From an uncultured Lachnospiraceae bacterium (GTDB lineage Bacteria; Bacillota_A; Clostridia; Lachnospirales; Lachnospiraceae): a stretch of DNA of 45,752 bases. The stretch covers positions 1 through 45,752 of the forward strand of contig CAJLNC010000011.1 in the NCBI GenBank assembly GCA_905207905.1. The letters run 5' to 3'. Each line of letters starts with the position of its first letter. The stretch's first letter is position 1. Made by a program: the position numbers and the translations under genes. The notes under the pieces were generated by a model. It was not told the origin of the DNA. It saw nothing but the letters and a program-made list of their open reading frames with translations, and did not search any database. Shown one piece after another: positions 7,359-15,967 of the stretch.

Positions 7359-8666
7359 ATGCAGATATGGATTAGAAATGGGCGGGTACTAGATCCCGCA
7401 TCCGGCAAGGATGGAATCTATGATATTCTGGTGAGAGACGGGATCATCCAGGCGGTGGAAGAGAAGCTTTCCCCAAAAGAGGGGGAGGAGCTGACGGTTC
7501 TGGATGCAGAAGGCTGTTATGTGATGCCTGGGCTTGTGGATCTTCATGTGCATTTGAGAGATCCTGGGCTTACCTACAAGGAAGATGTAAAGACCGGCGG
7601 TGAGGCGGCGGCCCATGGGGGCTACACCACGATTCTGGCTATGCCAAATACCAAACCGGTGATCGATACTGCGGACAGGGCGGAGTATGTGATGAACAAA
7701 GCCAGACAGGTGTCTCCCATCCATGTGCTTCAGGTAGGAGCAGTGACAGTAGGGATGAAGGGAGAGGAGGTTTCCGATATCCGGGGCATGGCAGCAGCGG
7801 GAAGTCCGGCTATCAGCGAGGATGGGAAGTCCGTGATGAATGCCCAGGTGTACAAGGAGGCCATGGAGATTGCCTCAGAGCTGGATCTTCCGGTGCTGGC
7901 TCACTGTGAGGATATTCATATGGTAAACGGCGGGGTGATGAATGCGGATGCCCAGGCAGATCATCTGGGGCTGAAGGGCATTACCAATGCGGTGGAGGAT
8001 GTGATCGTAGCCAGGGATATCATGCTGGCAAAAGAGACCGGGGCCAGGCTTCATCTGTGTCACTGCTCCACCAGGGACAGTGTGAAGATGATCCGGCTGG
8101 CCAAGGAGGAGGGCATCAAAGTGAGTGCGGAGGTCTGCCCTCATCACTTTACCCTTACCAGTGAGGATATCAGAAAAGACGACGCCAATTTCAAGATGAA
8201 TCCTCCGGTGCGCCGGGAGGAGGATCGCCAGGCCCTGATCCAGGGGCTGAAGGAGGGTGTGATCGATGTGATCGCCACAGACCATGCGCCCCACAGTGCG
8301 GAGGAAAAAAGTCAGTCCATGAAAAAGGCTCCTTTCGGGATCGTGGGTCTTGAGACCGCGGTTCCCCTGACAGTGACCTACCTTCTGGAGCCGGGAGTAC
8401 TCACTCCCATGGATATGGCGCGGGTGATGAGCTATCAGCCTGCCAGGATCGCAGGACTGAAGGCAGGAACCCTGCTTCCCGGTGCTGCGGCTGATATTAC
8501 CCTGATTGATCCGAAGGAGGAGTATGTGATCGACAAGACCACCTTTGCCTCCAAGGGAAAGAATACGCCTTTTGACGGATGGAAGGTGCGGGGGAAAGTG
8601 AAAGCCACCATCTGCGATGGAAAGATCGTGTACCAGGATATGGAGAGAAAAGCAGAGGAAGCATAA
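7359..8666 (+). CDS. pyrC: dihydroorotase
   Basis: 435 aa, class I dihydroorotase of the amidohydrolase family; it cyclises N-carbamoyl-aspartate to dihydroorotate in pyrimidine synthesis. Visible: the metal motif PGLVDLHVHLRDPG (H63, H65), the substrate region ATILAMPNTKP-like (TTILAMPNTKP), LAHCED and LHLCHCSTRDS with further metal-binding His, and the catalytic IATDHAPHS. The start at 7359 (MQIWIRNG) has AAGGAG 9 nt upstream; the frame extends 28 codons further up to 7275 but without a ribosome binding site. It is the first gene of the pyr operon and is followed by pyrF after ~130 nt. Confidence 0.95.
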   Translation: MQIWIRNGRVLDPASGKDGIYDILVRDGIIQAVEEKLSPKEGEELTVLDAEGCYVMPGLVDLHVHLRDPGLTYKEDVKTGGEAAAHGGYTTILAMPNTKPVIDTADRAEYVMNKARQVSPIHVLQVGAVTVGMKGEEVSDIRGMAAAGSPAISEDGKSVMNAQVYKEAMEIASELDLPVLAHCEDIHMVNGGVMNADAQADHLGLKGITNAVEDVIVARDIMLAKETGARLHLCHCSTRDSVKMIRLAKEEGIKVSAEVCPHHFTLTSEDIRKDDANFKMNPPVRREEDRQALIQGLKEGVIDVIATDHAPHSAEEKSQSMKKAPFGIVGLETAVPLTVTYLLEPGVLTPMDMARVMSYQPARIAGLKAGTLLPGAAADITLIDPKEEYVIDKTTFASKGKNTPFDGWKVRGKVKATICDGKIVYQDMERKAEEA

Positions 8667-8795
8667 AGCGCTTTGAAAGGGATATAAGCACAGCGGTAAA
8701 AAATATCAGAGCATAAGAACAAAATCCCATAAATTTGAAAAATCAAATAAGCAAAGATCAAATAAACAAAAATGAAAACAAGAGAGGAAACAATT

Positions 8796-9722
8796 ATGAT
8801 CAACAAGCTGATTGAAAATATTAAAAAAACCCAGGCTCCTATTGTTGTGGGTTTGGATCCCATGATGAACTTCATTCCGGAGCATATCCAGAAAAAGGCT
8901 TTTGCGGAGTATGGGGAGACTCTGAAGGGAGCGGCAGAAGCCATCTGGCAGTATAATAAGGAGATCGTGGATGCAGTTTATGACCTGATTCCAGCGGTAA
9001 AGCCTCAGATCGCCATGTATGAGCAGTTTGGCCTGGAGGGTCTGAGTGTGTTTAAAAAGACTGTAGATTACTGCAAGGAAAAGGGGCTGGTGGTGATCGG
9101 AGATGTGAAGCGCGGAGATATCGGTTCTACTTCCGCCGCTTATGCCACTGCTCATCTGGGCAGAGTCCAGGTGGGAAGCAAGACCTATCTTCCTTTTGAT
9201 GAGGACTTTGCTACTGTGAATCCTTATCTGGGAACAGACGGTATTAAGCCCTTTGTAGATGTGTGTAAGCAGGAGAAAAAAGGACTGTTTATTCTGGTAA
9301 AGACCTCCAATCCTTCCAGTGGAGAATTCCAGGATCAGCTGGTAGACGGCCGTCCTCTGTATGAGCTGGTTGGAGAACAGGTTGCCAAGTGGGGAGAGGA
9401 CTGCATGGGCGAGGAATATAGTTACATCGGAGCTGTAGTGGGAGCTACCTATCCGGAGATGGGCAAGACACTGAGAAAGATCATGCCCAAGTCCTTTATT
9501 CTGGTTCCCGGTTACGGTGCCCAGGGAGGAAAGGGAGCTGACCTGGTACATTTCTTTAATGAGGACGGCCTGGGAGCCATCGTAAATTCTTCCAGAGGGA
9601 TTATTGCAGCCTACAAGCAGGAACGGTATGCAAAATTTGGTGCAGAGCACTTCGCAGAGGCCAGCCGGGCAGCAGTGGAGGATATGACAGCGGATATCCG
9701 TGGAGCGCTGGAGAGCCGGTAA
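8796..9722 (+). CDS. pyrF: orotidine 5'-phosphate decarboxylase, type 2
   Basis: 308 aa, the length of the long (type 2) OMP decarboxylases; it converts OMP to UMP, the last step of the pathway. The catalytic motif DVKRGDIGST provides D103, K105 and D108. VGLDPMMNFIPEH near the N-terminus and LVPGYGAQGGKGAD near the C-terminus (phosphate-binding loop) are also family hallmarks. The start at 8796 (MINKLIENIKK) has GAGAGGAAA upstream, better than the ATG at 8772. It lies between pyrC and pyrK, followed by a 206-nt structured gap. Confidence 0.95.
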   Translation: MINKLIENIKKTQAPIVVGLDPMMNFIPEHIQKKAFAEYGETLKGAAEAIWQYNKEIVDAVYDLIPAVKPQIAMYEQFGLEGLSVFKKTVDYCKEKGLVVIGDVKRGDIGSTSAAYATAHLGRVQVGSKTYLPFDEDFATVNPYLGTDGIKPFVDVCKQEKKGLFILVKTSNPSSGEFQDQLVDGRPLYELVGEQVAKWGEDCMGEEYSYIGAVVGATYPEMGKTLRKIMPKSFILVPGYGAQGGKGADLVHFFNEDGLGAIVNSSRGIIAAYKQERYAKFGAEHFAEASRAAVEDMTADIRGALESR

Positions 9723-9756
9723 GTGACGGCAAATATGGAGTTCGCTAGGCAGGAGG

Positions 9757-9829
9757 CTGTGAAAGGATCAGGGGCACACAGCATCGGATCGTTGCTCTGT
9801 GGAAGCTGAAGAACCCTCAGCTTTCACAG
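9757..9829 (+). promoter_or_regulatory. branched RNA-like structure between pyrF and pyrK
   Basis: A perfect 9-bp stem, CTGTGAAAG (9757-9765) with CTTTCACAG (9821-9829), encloses about 55 nt. Inside, CACAGCA and TGCTCTGTG can pair with a 2-nt bulge, and AGCTGA (9804-9809) can pair with TCAGCT (9817-9822). The last helix overlaps the outer stem by 2 nt, so it can be shortened to make a three-way junction or compete with it. There is no T-run. It may control processing or expression of pyrK-pyrD. No known riboswitch family is recognised. Confidence 0.45.
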
Positions 9830-9928
9830 TTTCAGGAAAAACGGCAGATCCTGCAGAGCGTATCATTGGAACAGGTTCTGCCTGGGAGATGGTCCCTGAA
9901 TAAAAACGAAGAATTTCGGAGGAAAGTT

Positions 9929-10708
9929 ATGTCCAAGAAGTACCATGAGACAGCAAAGATCATAGAACAAACCCAAATTGGCGCCGGGATTTTCAGCCTG
10001 TGGCTCCAGACAGAGCAGATCGGGGCAGCGGCAAAGCCGGGGCAGTTTATTTCTGTTTACAGTCGGGATAAAAGCCGGATGCTGCCAAGACCCATCAGTA
10101 TCTGCGAGGCAGAAGGGGAAAGCGGCCGCCTGCGGATCGTATACCGGGTAGCAGGAGCAGGGACGGAGGAGTTTTCCGGATATCAGGCAGGGGATACCCT
10201 GGATATTTTGGGGCCTCTGGGGAATGGTTTTCCACTAGAACGGATGGAGGATGGGAAGAAAGCCTTTCTTATTGGAGGAGGCATTGGAATCCCGCCTATG
10301 GTGCAGCTTTCTAAGGAGCTGAGAGGCGAGCTGACGGCAGTAGTGGGCTACCGGGACGAGCTGTTTCTTACAGAAGAGCTTGAAAAACACTGCAGAGTCT
10401 GTGTGGCTACAGAGGACGGCAGCGCAGGCACAAAAGGAAATGTGCTGGACTGCATTCGGGAAAACGATCTGCATGCAGATGTGATTTATGCCTGCGGTCC
10501 AACGCCCATGCTGAGAGCTTTGAAAGCTTATGCAGAGGAGCAGGGGATTGAGTGCTGGCTGTCCCTGGAGGAGAAGATGGCCTGCGGAATCGGAGCCTGC
10601 CTGGCCTGTGTCTGCAAGTCCAACGAGGTGGATGACCATTCTAAGGTGCACAATAAGCGGGTGTGTAAGGAAGGCCCGGTATTTTTATCCACAGAAGTGG
10701 AGCTGTGA
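9929..10708 (+). CDS. pyrK: dihydroorotate dehydrogenase electron transfer subunit
   Basis: 259 aa. PyrK carries FAD and a 2Fe-2S cluster and passes electrons from dihydroorotate (via PyrD-B) to NAD+. Visible: the FAD motif RPIS at 54-57, the NAD-binding GGGIGIPPM, the CGPTPML motif, and the C-terminal cluster ligands in CGIGACLACVC plus a later Cys (RVCKEGP). The start at 9929 is chosen for GGAGG 7 nt upstream; an upstream ATG at 9866 lacks one. The gene pairs with pyrD, 139 nt downstream, which encodes the catalytic partner. Confidence 0.95.
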   Translation: MSKKYHETAKIIEQTQIGAGIFSLWLQTEQIGAAAKPGQFISVYSRDKSRMLPRPISICEAEGESGRLRIVYRVAGAGTEEFSGYQAGDTLDILGPLGNGFPLERMEDGKKAFLIGGGIGIPPMVQLSKELRGELTAVVGYRDELFLTEELEKHCRVCVATEDGSAGTKGNVLDCIRENDLHADVIYACGPTPMLRALKAYAEEQGIECWLSLEEKMACGIGACLACVCKSNEVDDHSKVHNKRVCKEGPVFLSTEVEL

Positions 10709-10847
10709 CAGTGCAGTAAAGAAAACGGGAGTCCGTGGAGAGGAAACTTTCCGGCAGGGAAAAAGAGCCCGGCGGCGGAGCCGTCCCGTGAAAGCATTGC
10801 CAAAGGACGAAGCACCTGGAAATGGATGGGAAAGGGAGACAGGATAG

Positions 10848-11756
10848 ATGAATATCGATATGAGCGTAAACATTGCCGGAGTAGAGCTGAAAAATCCGGT
10901 AATGACAGCATCCGGAACCTTTGGTTCCGGTATGGAATACAGTGAATTTGTAGATTTAAACCGTCTGGGAGCAGTGGTGACCAAGGGTGTGGCAAATGTG
11001 CCCTGGCCTGGAAATCCTACCCCCAGAATTGCGGAGACCTGCGGAGGCATGATGAATGCCATTGGTCTGCAGAATCCGGGGATTGATACCTTTGTGGCCA
11101 GGGATCTGCCCTTTTTGCAGAAATATGATACCAGGATCATTGTGAATGTCTGCGGGAAAAGTACAGAGGACTACTGCGAAGTGGTGGAGCGTTTAGGAGA
11201 GGAGAAGGTGGATCTTCTGGAGATCAATATTTCCTGCCCAAATGTGAAGGAGGGCGGCATTGCTTTCGGTCAGAATCCAAAAGCAGTGGAGGCCATTACC
11301 TCTGAGATTAAAAAGAGAGCCAGACAGCCGGTAATTATGAAATTAAGCCCAAATGTGACAGATATCACAGAGACGGCCAGGGCGGCGGAGGCGGGAGGTG
11401 CAGATGCGCTCTCCCTGATCAACACTCTCACAGGGATGAAGATCGATGTGAACCGAAGAACTTTTGCTTTGGCTAATAGGACAGGCGGCGTGTCAGGGCC
11501 TGCTATCAAACCCATTGCGGTGCGGATGGTATACCAGACCGCCCAGGCGGTGAAACTTCCCATTATCGGTATGGGCGGTATTTCCAGCGCAGAGGATGCC
11601 TTGGAATTTATTCTGGCAGGAGCCACCGGAGTTTCTGTGGGAACTGCGAATTTTCATAATCCCATGGCCACAGTCCAGGTGATTGAGGGAATAGAGGAAT
11701 ATATGAAGAACTATCACATTTCCGATATAAAAGAGCTCATCGGGAGCGTGAGATAG
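10848..11756 (+). CDS. pyrD: dihydroorotate dehydrogenase, class 1B catalytic subunit
   Basis: 302 aa. FMN enzyme oxidising dihydroorotate to orotate. Visible: NPVMTASGTFGSG at the N-terminus, GLQNPG, the catalytic-loop motif NISCPNVKEGG with the Cys base of class 1 enzymes, and the FMN phosphate motifs IGMGGISSAEDALEFILAGA. Presence of pyrK next to it marks the NAD-linked 1B type. The operon lacks pyrE, pyrB and carAB, which must be elsewhere. YitT follows after 18 nt. Confidence 0.95.
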   Translation: MNIDMSVNIAGVELKNPVMTASGTFGSGMEYSEFVDLNRLGAVVTKGVANVPWPGNPTPRIAETCGGMMNAIGLQNPGIDTFVARDLPFLQKYDTRIIVNVCGKSTEDYCEVVERLGEEKVDLLEINISCPNVKEGGIAFGQNPKAVEAITSEIKKRARQPVIMKLSPNVTDITETARAAEAGGADALSLINTLTGMKIDVNRRTFALANRTGGVSGPAIKPIAVRMVYQTAQAVKLPIIGMGGISSAEDALEFILAGATGVSVGTANFHNPMATVQVIEGIEEYMKNYHISDIKELIGSVR

Positions 11757-11774
11757 GCAAAGAGGCTGCATAGT

Positions 11775-12644
11775 ATGAAAATAGGAAATTTATCCCAGCG
11801 GAGGCTTTGGTCTCTGCTGGCCGTGATTTTAGGGAACTTTTTGTATGCTTTAACTGTAAAATTATTTTTGCTGCCAGCGCAGCTGGTGACAGGGGGAACT
11901 ACAGGAATCGCCCTGGTGGTAAACCATTACTGGGGCATCCCGATCTCTGTCTTTGTGCTGGTGTTTAATGTGGTGATGCTGGGAGCGGGCTGGATGATTC
12001 TGGGAAAGGCGTTTGCCCTGACTACCCTGGCAAGCACCTTTCTCTATCCGGTATTTCTGGAGATCTGTAATCAGATTTTTGGGGATCTGGTACTGACGGA
12101 GGACCTTTTGCTGTGTACTATTTTTTCCGGGATTGGCATCGGTATCTCACTGGGTCTGGTGCTGCGCTCCGGAGCTTCCACCGGAGGCATGGATATTCCC
12201 CCTTTGGTTTTACAGAAACTGTTTCGCATCCCGGTATCTGCGGGATTGTATGTGTTTGATATTTTGATCCTTTTGATGCAGGCTTTCATCCGGGAACCGG
12301 AGAATATCCTCTACGGGGTGATTTTGGTGCTGATCTACACTACTGTGCTGGATAAGATGCTGCTCCTTGGCACCACCAAAACAGAGGTGAAGATCGTCAG
12401 CAATTATCCGGAGAAAATTTGCGATGCGATCCAAAAGCAGGTAGACCGGGGGGTTACGCTGTTGGCGGCTGAGGGAGGTTATCTTCACAGAGAGACAAAG
12501 CTGCTGCTCAGTGTGGTTTCCAACCGGGAGCTGATCAAGCTGGAGAAGCTGGTGCGGGACATTGACCCGGAGTGTTTTATGGTGGTCAGCCGGGTGAGCG
12601 AAGTGCGGGGAAGAGGGTTTTCCATAAAGAAGGAATATCAATAA
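11775..12644 (+). CDS. YitT-family membrane protein
   Basis: 289 aa. Five or so N-terminal membrane segments, beginning LLAVILGNFLYALTVKLFLLP and including the family motif GGTTGIALVVNHYWGIP and GASTGGMDIPPL, are followed from about residue 205 by a soluble C-terminal domain of the DUF2179 type (TEVKIVSNYPEKICDAIQ to DPECFMVVSRVSEVRGRGF). Function of the family is not established. It starts 18 nt after pyrD and may be co-transcribed with it. The final seven codons and the stop lie inside a 17-bp tandem repeat (12624-12691), suggesting that the C-terminus is recent or variable. Confidence 0.88.
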   Translation: MKIGNLSQRRLWSLLAVILGNFLYALTVKLFLLPAQLVTGGTTGIALVVNHYWGIPISVFVLVFNVVMLGAGWMILGKAFALTTLASTFLYPVFLEICNQIFGDLVLTEDLLLCTIFSGIGIGISLGLVLRSGASTGGMDIPPLVLQKLFRIPVSAGLYVFDILILLMQAFIREPENILYGVILVLIYTTVLDKMLLLGTTKTEVKIVSNYPEKICDAIQKQVDRGVTLLAAEGGYLHRETKLLLSVVSNRELIKLEKLVRDIDPECFMVVSRVSEVRGRGFSIKKEYQ

Positions 12645-12691
12645 AGAAGGAATATTAATAAAGAAGAGACGGCAATAAAGAGGGAATACGG
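12624..12691 (+). repeat. four tandem copies of a 17-bp repeat across the yitT stop codon
   Basis: Units begin at 12624, 12641, 12658 and 12675 (ATAAAGAAGGAATATCA and variants). Units 1 and 2 differ at one base; units 3 and 4 are more diverged. The period is not a multiple of three, and the stop codon lies in unit 2, so copy-number change would leave yitT intact beyond that point. Confidence 0.9.
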
Positions 12692-12892
12692 ACAGAGAGC
12701 GTTCGTTCACAGTGTTTTTGACCTCCTGATCCAAATAGAAAAGCAATGTGGGAAAAAAGCAAAATGGGGAGAGCTATGGTGACTTTATCACAGAAAGATT
12801 TAAAAAAATAGGGTAAAGTAACATCAGTACCGCAGTTTGTACAGAAAAACAGTTTTCATGGAAAACAGAAAATGAAAAAAGGAGGTCTCAAT

Positions 12893-13639
12893 ATGAGATT
12901 AAAAGATAAAGTCGCTATTATCACAGGAGGAAGCAGGGGAATCGGTTATGCGATTGCTGAAAAATTTTTGCAGGAAGGGGCCAAGGTGATCATTACAGCC
13001 AGCTCTCCGGAAACTGCCAGCCATGCCGTTGCCAGCTTGAAAGAAAAGTATCCCCAGGCTGCGGTGGGCGGGATCAGCCCCAACCTGGCAGATCTGGAAG
13101 ATGTAAGAAGCGCCTTCCGCAAAGCCACAGAAGAGTTTGGATGCGTGGATATTCTGGTAAATAATGCAGGCATTTCAGAGCGCACGCCCTTTATGGAATA
13201 TACAGAGGAAACCTACGATAAGGTGATGGATCTGAATGTAAAAGGCGTGTTTAACGCCACCCGGGCTGCCAGTGAGTGTATGGTGGCAAAGGGAAGCGGT
13301 GTGATCCTTTCTACTTCTTCCATGGTGAGCATTTCCGGGCAGCCCAGTGGATTTGCCTATCCGGCCTCTAAGTTTGCGGTGAACGGAATGACCGTCTCCC
13401 TGGCCAGAGAACTTGGACCCAAGGGAATCCGGGTAAATGCGGTGGCTCCTGGCATCACACAGACAGATATGATGAAGGCGGTTCCAAAGGAAGTGATTGA
13501 TCCGCTGATTCAGCAGATCCCGCTGCGCCGTCTGGGACAGCCGGAGGATATCGCCAATGCCTTTGTATTCCTGGCTTCTGAGGAGGCATCCTATATCACC
13601 GGCGTTGTGCTGAGCGTGGATGGTATGGCCAGATCCTAG
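12893..13639 (+). CDS. short-chain dehydrogenase/reductase
   Basis: 248 aa, classical SDR. Cofactor motif TGGSRGIG at 11-18, NNAG at 90-93, N115, S143, and the catalytic pair Y156/K160 (YPASK). The C-terminus GIRVNAVAPGITQTDM and SVDGMARS is typical of the FabG/7-alpha-HSDH/BaiA branch. Over its length it reads as somewhat closer to BaiA-like hydroxysteroid dehydrogenases than to FabG, but the substrate cannot be decided from sequence. Strong AAGGAGG ribosome binding site; an alternative ATG 21 nt upstream is not favoured. It is monocistronic, followed by a hairpin (13641-13666) and palindromic repeats. Confidence 0.9.
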   Translation: MRLKDKVAIITGGSRGIGYAIAEKFLQEGAKVIITASSPETASHAVASLKEKYPQAAVGGISPNLADLEDVRSAFRKATEEFGCVDILVNNAGISERTPFMEYTEETYDKVMDLNVKGVFNATRAASECMVAKGSGVILSTSSMVSISGQPSGFAYPASKFAVNGMTVSLARELGPKGIRVNAVAPGITQTDMMKAVPKEVIDPLIQQIPLRRLGQPEDIANAFVFLASEEASYITGVVLSVDGMARS

Positions 13640-13640
13640 G

Positions 13641-13666
13641 ATCCGTGTCCATAGGACAATACGGAT
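13641..13666 (+). terminator. hairpin directly after the SDR stop codon
   Basis: ATCCGT (13641-13646) pairs with ACGGAT (13661-13666), with GTCC/GGAC inside. No T-run follows, so termination is uncertain. Confidence 0.35.
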
Positions 13667-13803
13667 GGCGTTTATAAGCGTATTCAGGCAGATGGAAAAG
13701 GGCTTCCGGCAGTTAGCCGGGCGGATCATTTAGGAGAGAAGGCTGATCAGAAAAAGATCCGGCATGAATTGACCGAGCGTTAAGTAAGAAGTGGGTTAGA
13801 AGA

Positions 13804-13855
13804 GGTGGTGCTGCAAAACAGCTCCAGTGAGACCCTTTAGAATGATTTTTCTTTG
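13804..13855 (+). repeat. left-half copy of the long-palindrome repeat
   Basis: GTGCTGCAAAACAGCTCC followed by GAGACCCTTTAGAATGATTTTTCT matches the first half of the full repeat that starts just after it. The right half is missing. Confidence 0.75.
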
Positions 13856-13985
13856 AAAAATGAGGATGTTGCAAAACAGCTCCGGCGAGATCCTTTTGGG
13901 TGATTTTTCTCCGAAAAACAACATGTTTCGGAGAAAACACACCAAAAATCCGTCGGAATTGGTATTTTGCAACACCCTCATTTTT
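13856..13985 (+). repeat. long-palindrome repeat, copy 1
   Basis: Core 13865-13976. The outer arms AAAAATGAGGATGTTGCAAAA (split over 13856-13876) and its counterpart at the right end pair with one mismatch over 21 bp. A perfect inner 12-bp stem, TTTTCTCCGAAA with TTTCGGAGAAAA, sits at the centre. The right arm ends in T5, so it could also act as a terminator. Together with the half copy and the flanking bases it fills the 365-base gap between the SDR and the next response regulator; nothing else is seen there. Confidence 0.85.
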
Positions 13986-14004
13986 ATGGGAATGAGGTGG
14001 AACA

Positions 14005-14685
14005 ATGAAAATTTTGATTGTGGAGGATGAGGAAAAATTGCGCAATTCTCTTGCAGAGGGATTGCGTCTGAAAGGATATGCCATAGACGTGGCGGAAGAT
14101 GGAAATTGTGCGGATGAAAAAGCCTTTTGCGAAAATTATGACCTGATCCTCCTTGACTTAAATTTACCGAAACAGGACGGATTTTCCGTGCTGGAAAATA
14201 TTCGGAGAGAAAAAAAGGATGTACCGGTTTTAATTCTGTCCGCCCGTGACGGAATCGATGATAAGGTAAAGGGACTTGATCTTGGAGCAAATGATTATCT
14301 GACCAAACCATTTCATTTTGCGGAATTGGAGGCTCGGGTACGATCACTTCTGCGAAGGAAAACAGTGATTGAAAATACCGTTTTGTCCAGCGGTTCCCTT
14401 TGCTTTGATACTGTTTCCAGAACTGTTACCGCAGCGGGAACTTCCGTTTCTCTGACCACAAAGGAAATTGCCCTGTTGGAGTACCTGCTGCTGCATAAGG
14501 GCCGGGTAATCAAATTAGAGGAACTGATTGAGCACGTCTGGGACAGCAGTGCTGACACCTTTTCCAATTCGGTTCGAGTCCATATGTCTTCCCTGCGCCG
14601 AAAGTTGAAAACGCAGTTGGGGTATGATCTCATCAGCAATATTATCGGCGAAGGCTATGTGATTCGCGATGGAGGAAACGTATGA
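14005..14685 (+). CDS. OmpR-family response regulator
   Basis: 226 aa, standard length. Receiver: E7-D8-E9 pocket, phospho-acceptor D51 (LILLDLNLPKQDGF), and the conserved Lys in NDYLTKPF. The C-terminal winged helix contains LTTKEIALLEYLLLHKG, HVWDSS and SVRVHMSSLRRKL, ending IIGEGYVIRD. GAGGTGG ribosome binding site. It overlaps the kinase gene by 4 bp (ATGA). The pair precedes the redox/export genes on the same strand, which are its likely targets. Codon use is more AT-rich than in the pyr operon, as for the whole 14-21 kb block. Confidence 0.93.
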   Translation: MKILIVEDEEKLRNSLAEGLRLKGYAIDVAEDGNCADEKAFCENYDLILLDLNLPKQDGFSVLENIRREKKDVPVLILSARDGIDDKVKGLDLGANDYLTKPFHFAELEARVRSLLRRKTVIENTVLSSGSLCFDTVSRTVTAAGTSVSLTTKEIALLEYLLLHKGRVIKLEELIEHVWDSSADTFSNSVRVHMSSLRRKLKTQLGYDLISNIIGEGYVIRDGGNV

Positions 14686-15782
14686 AGAAAAGTATTCCAT
14701 TAAAGTTGAAGTTGACGGTTATTTCAGTATGTATTTTAACCATTATGTGCGCAGTGTTGACCCTGTCCGCTATTTTTTCGGCCGATGAATTAGTTCAGGC
14801 GTCTGTCCTTACACCGGCTCTGTCCATGGATGGAGATATGCCGGCATTTCTGTTGGAGCCATCCACTGCGGTCACAGAAGCAATCTGGAAATTCCGTGGA
14901 AAAACGATAGCAGTTATGTTGTGTCTTGCTGCGATAGGTTCCGTTTTGACCTATTTATTTGCAGCCAGGACCCTCAAACCGCTGGAAGATCTGACCAAAA
15001 GAGTCCAACACATCAATATTCATAATTTAGACGAGGGTGTCCCGATACCCGGAACGCAGGATGAAGTTTCGCGGTTAGCTCAGGCATTTCAAGACATGAC
15101 CGAGAAACTGAATCTCTCCTATCAGGTGCAGAAAAATTTTTCCGCCAATGCTGCTCATGAACTGCGTACCCCCCTTGCTGCCATCCAAACTCAGCTGGAT
15201 GTATTTCAGATGAAGCCAGATCGAAAGGTTGAAGAATATACGTCTTTACTGCAAAGCATCGGAGAGAGCACGGAGCGCCTGTCCAATCTGGTAAAGGATT
15301 TGCTCACATTTACCAATGAACAGAAAATTGAGAAAAAGGAGCCCGTAGAATTAAGATCTTTATTGGAGGAAATCGTTTTTGAGCTGGAGGAGCGTGCTGC
15401 AGCCAGACAAATTGAAGTCACGATTTCCGGTGAAGGGACTGTTTGCGGTGATGACGGTCTGTTACAGCGGGCGTTTTATAATTTAATTGCCAATGCAATC
15501 CGCTACAATGTAGACGGCGGTTCTATTTTCATCGACATAACCAATGACAAAGTAACTGTGTCTGACACCGGTGTTGGAATTCCTGATGATGCCAAACCTT
15601 ATGTTTTCAATACTTTTTTTTGTGTAGACAAGTCACGCAGTCGGGAACTGGGCGGCAGCGGACTGGGGCTGGCGATTGTAAAGAGCATCATCGAAGAACA
15701 TGGCGGATATGTCTGTGTGGAAAATAACCAGCCGCAAGGCAGCAGATTTATCGTAGGATTTGATCAAGATAACTTAAAATAA
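14682..15782 (+). CDS. sensor histidine kinase with HAMP domain
   Basis: 366 aa. Two membrane segments (about 10-32 and 74-96) flank a short ~40-residue extracytoplasmic loop; a HAMP domain occupies about 93-145. H-box NAAHELRTPLAAIQ with H159, N-box NLIANAIRYN, and G-box GGSGLGLAIVK are all intact. It lies directly after, and overlaps by 4 bp, the response regulator gene, its partner. The sensory loop has no cysteines, so a thiol-based signal is not indicated directly. A palindromic repeat separates it from the downstream thioredoxin-like gene. Confidence 0.93.
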   Translation: MKKSIPLKLKLTVISVCILTIMCAVLTLSAIFSADELVQASVLTPALSMDGDMPAFLLEPSTAVTEAIWKFRGKTIAVMLCLAAIGSVLTYLFAARTLKPLEDLTKRVQHINIHNLDEGVPIPGTQDEVSRLAQAFQDMTEKLNLSYQVQKNFSANAAHELRTPLAAIQTQLDVFQMKPDRKVEEYTSLLQSIGESTERLSNLVKDLLTFTNEQKIEKKEPVELRSLLEEIVFELEERAAARQIEVTISGEGTVCGDDGLLQRAFYNLIANAIRYNVDGGSIFIDITNDKVTVSDTGVGIPDDAKPYVFNTFFCVDKSRSRELGGSGLGLAIVKSIIEEHGGYVCVENNQPQGSRFIVGFDQDNLK

Positions 15783-15817
15783 CAATAGACAGTACTGTAA
15801 ATAAACATTTGACGAGA

Positions 15818-15943
15818 GAAGGGGATGTTGCAAAATACCTCCGATGGTACCCTTTCGGGTGATTTTTCTACGAAAAACAGCATATTTTCGGAGAAAAACA
15901 CACCGAAAATCTACCGGAGCCATTATTTTGCAGCACCCCCTTC
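15818..15943 (+). repeat. long-palindrome repeat, copy 2
   Basis: Core 15824-15937. The outer arms GAAGGGGATGTTGCAAAATA and its right-hand counterpart pair over 20 bp with two mismatches; an inner stem TTTTTCTACGAAAA/TTTTCGGAGAAAAA is centred near 15880. It lies between the histidine kinase and the thioredoxin-like gene. Outer arm sequence differs from copy 1, yet each copy remains self-complementary. Confidence 0.85.
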
Positions 15944-15967
15944 TTTATATGGATTTTATATTAGCTG

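Noticed and set aside
14149..14639. Long minus-strand open frames under the two-component genes and elsewhere
   Set aside because: They are antisense shadows of strong coding genes with motif-complete products on the plus strand.
13804..15943. CRISPR array formed by the palindromic repeats
   Set aside because: The repeats are ~113 bp, irregularly spaced by kilobases, and lack short unique spacers or cas genes.
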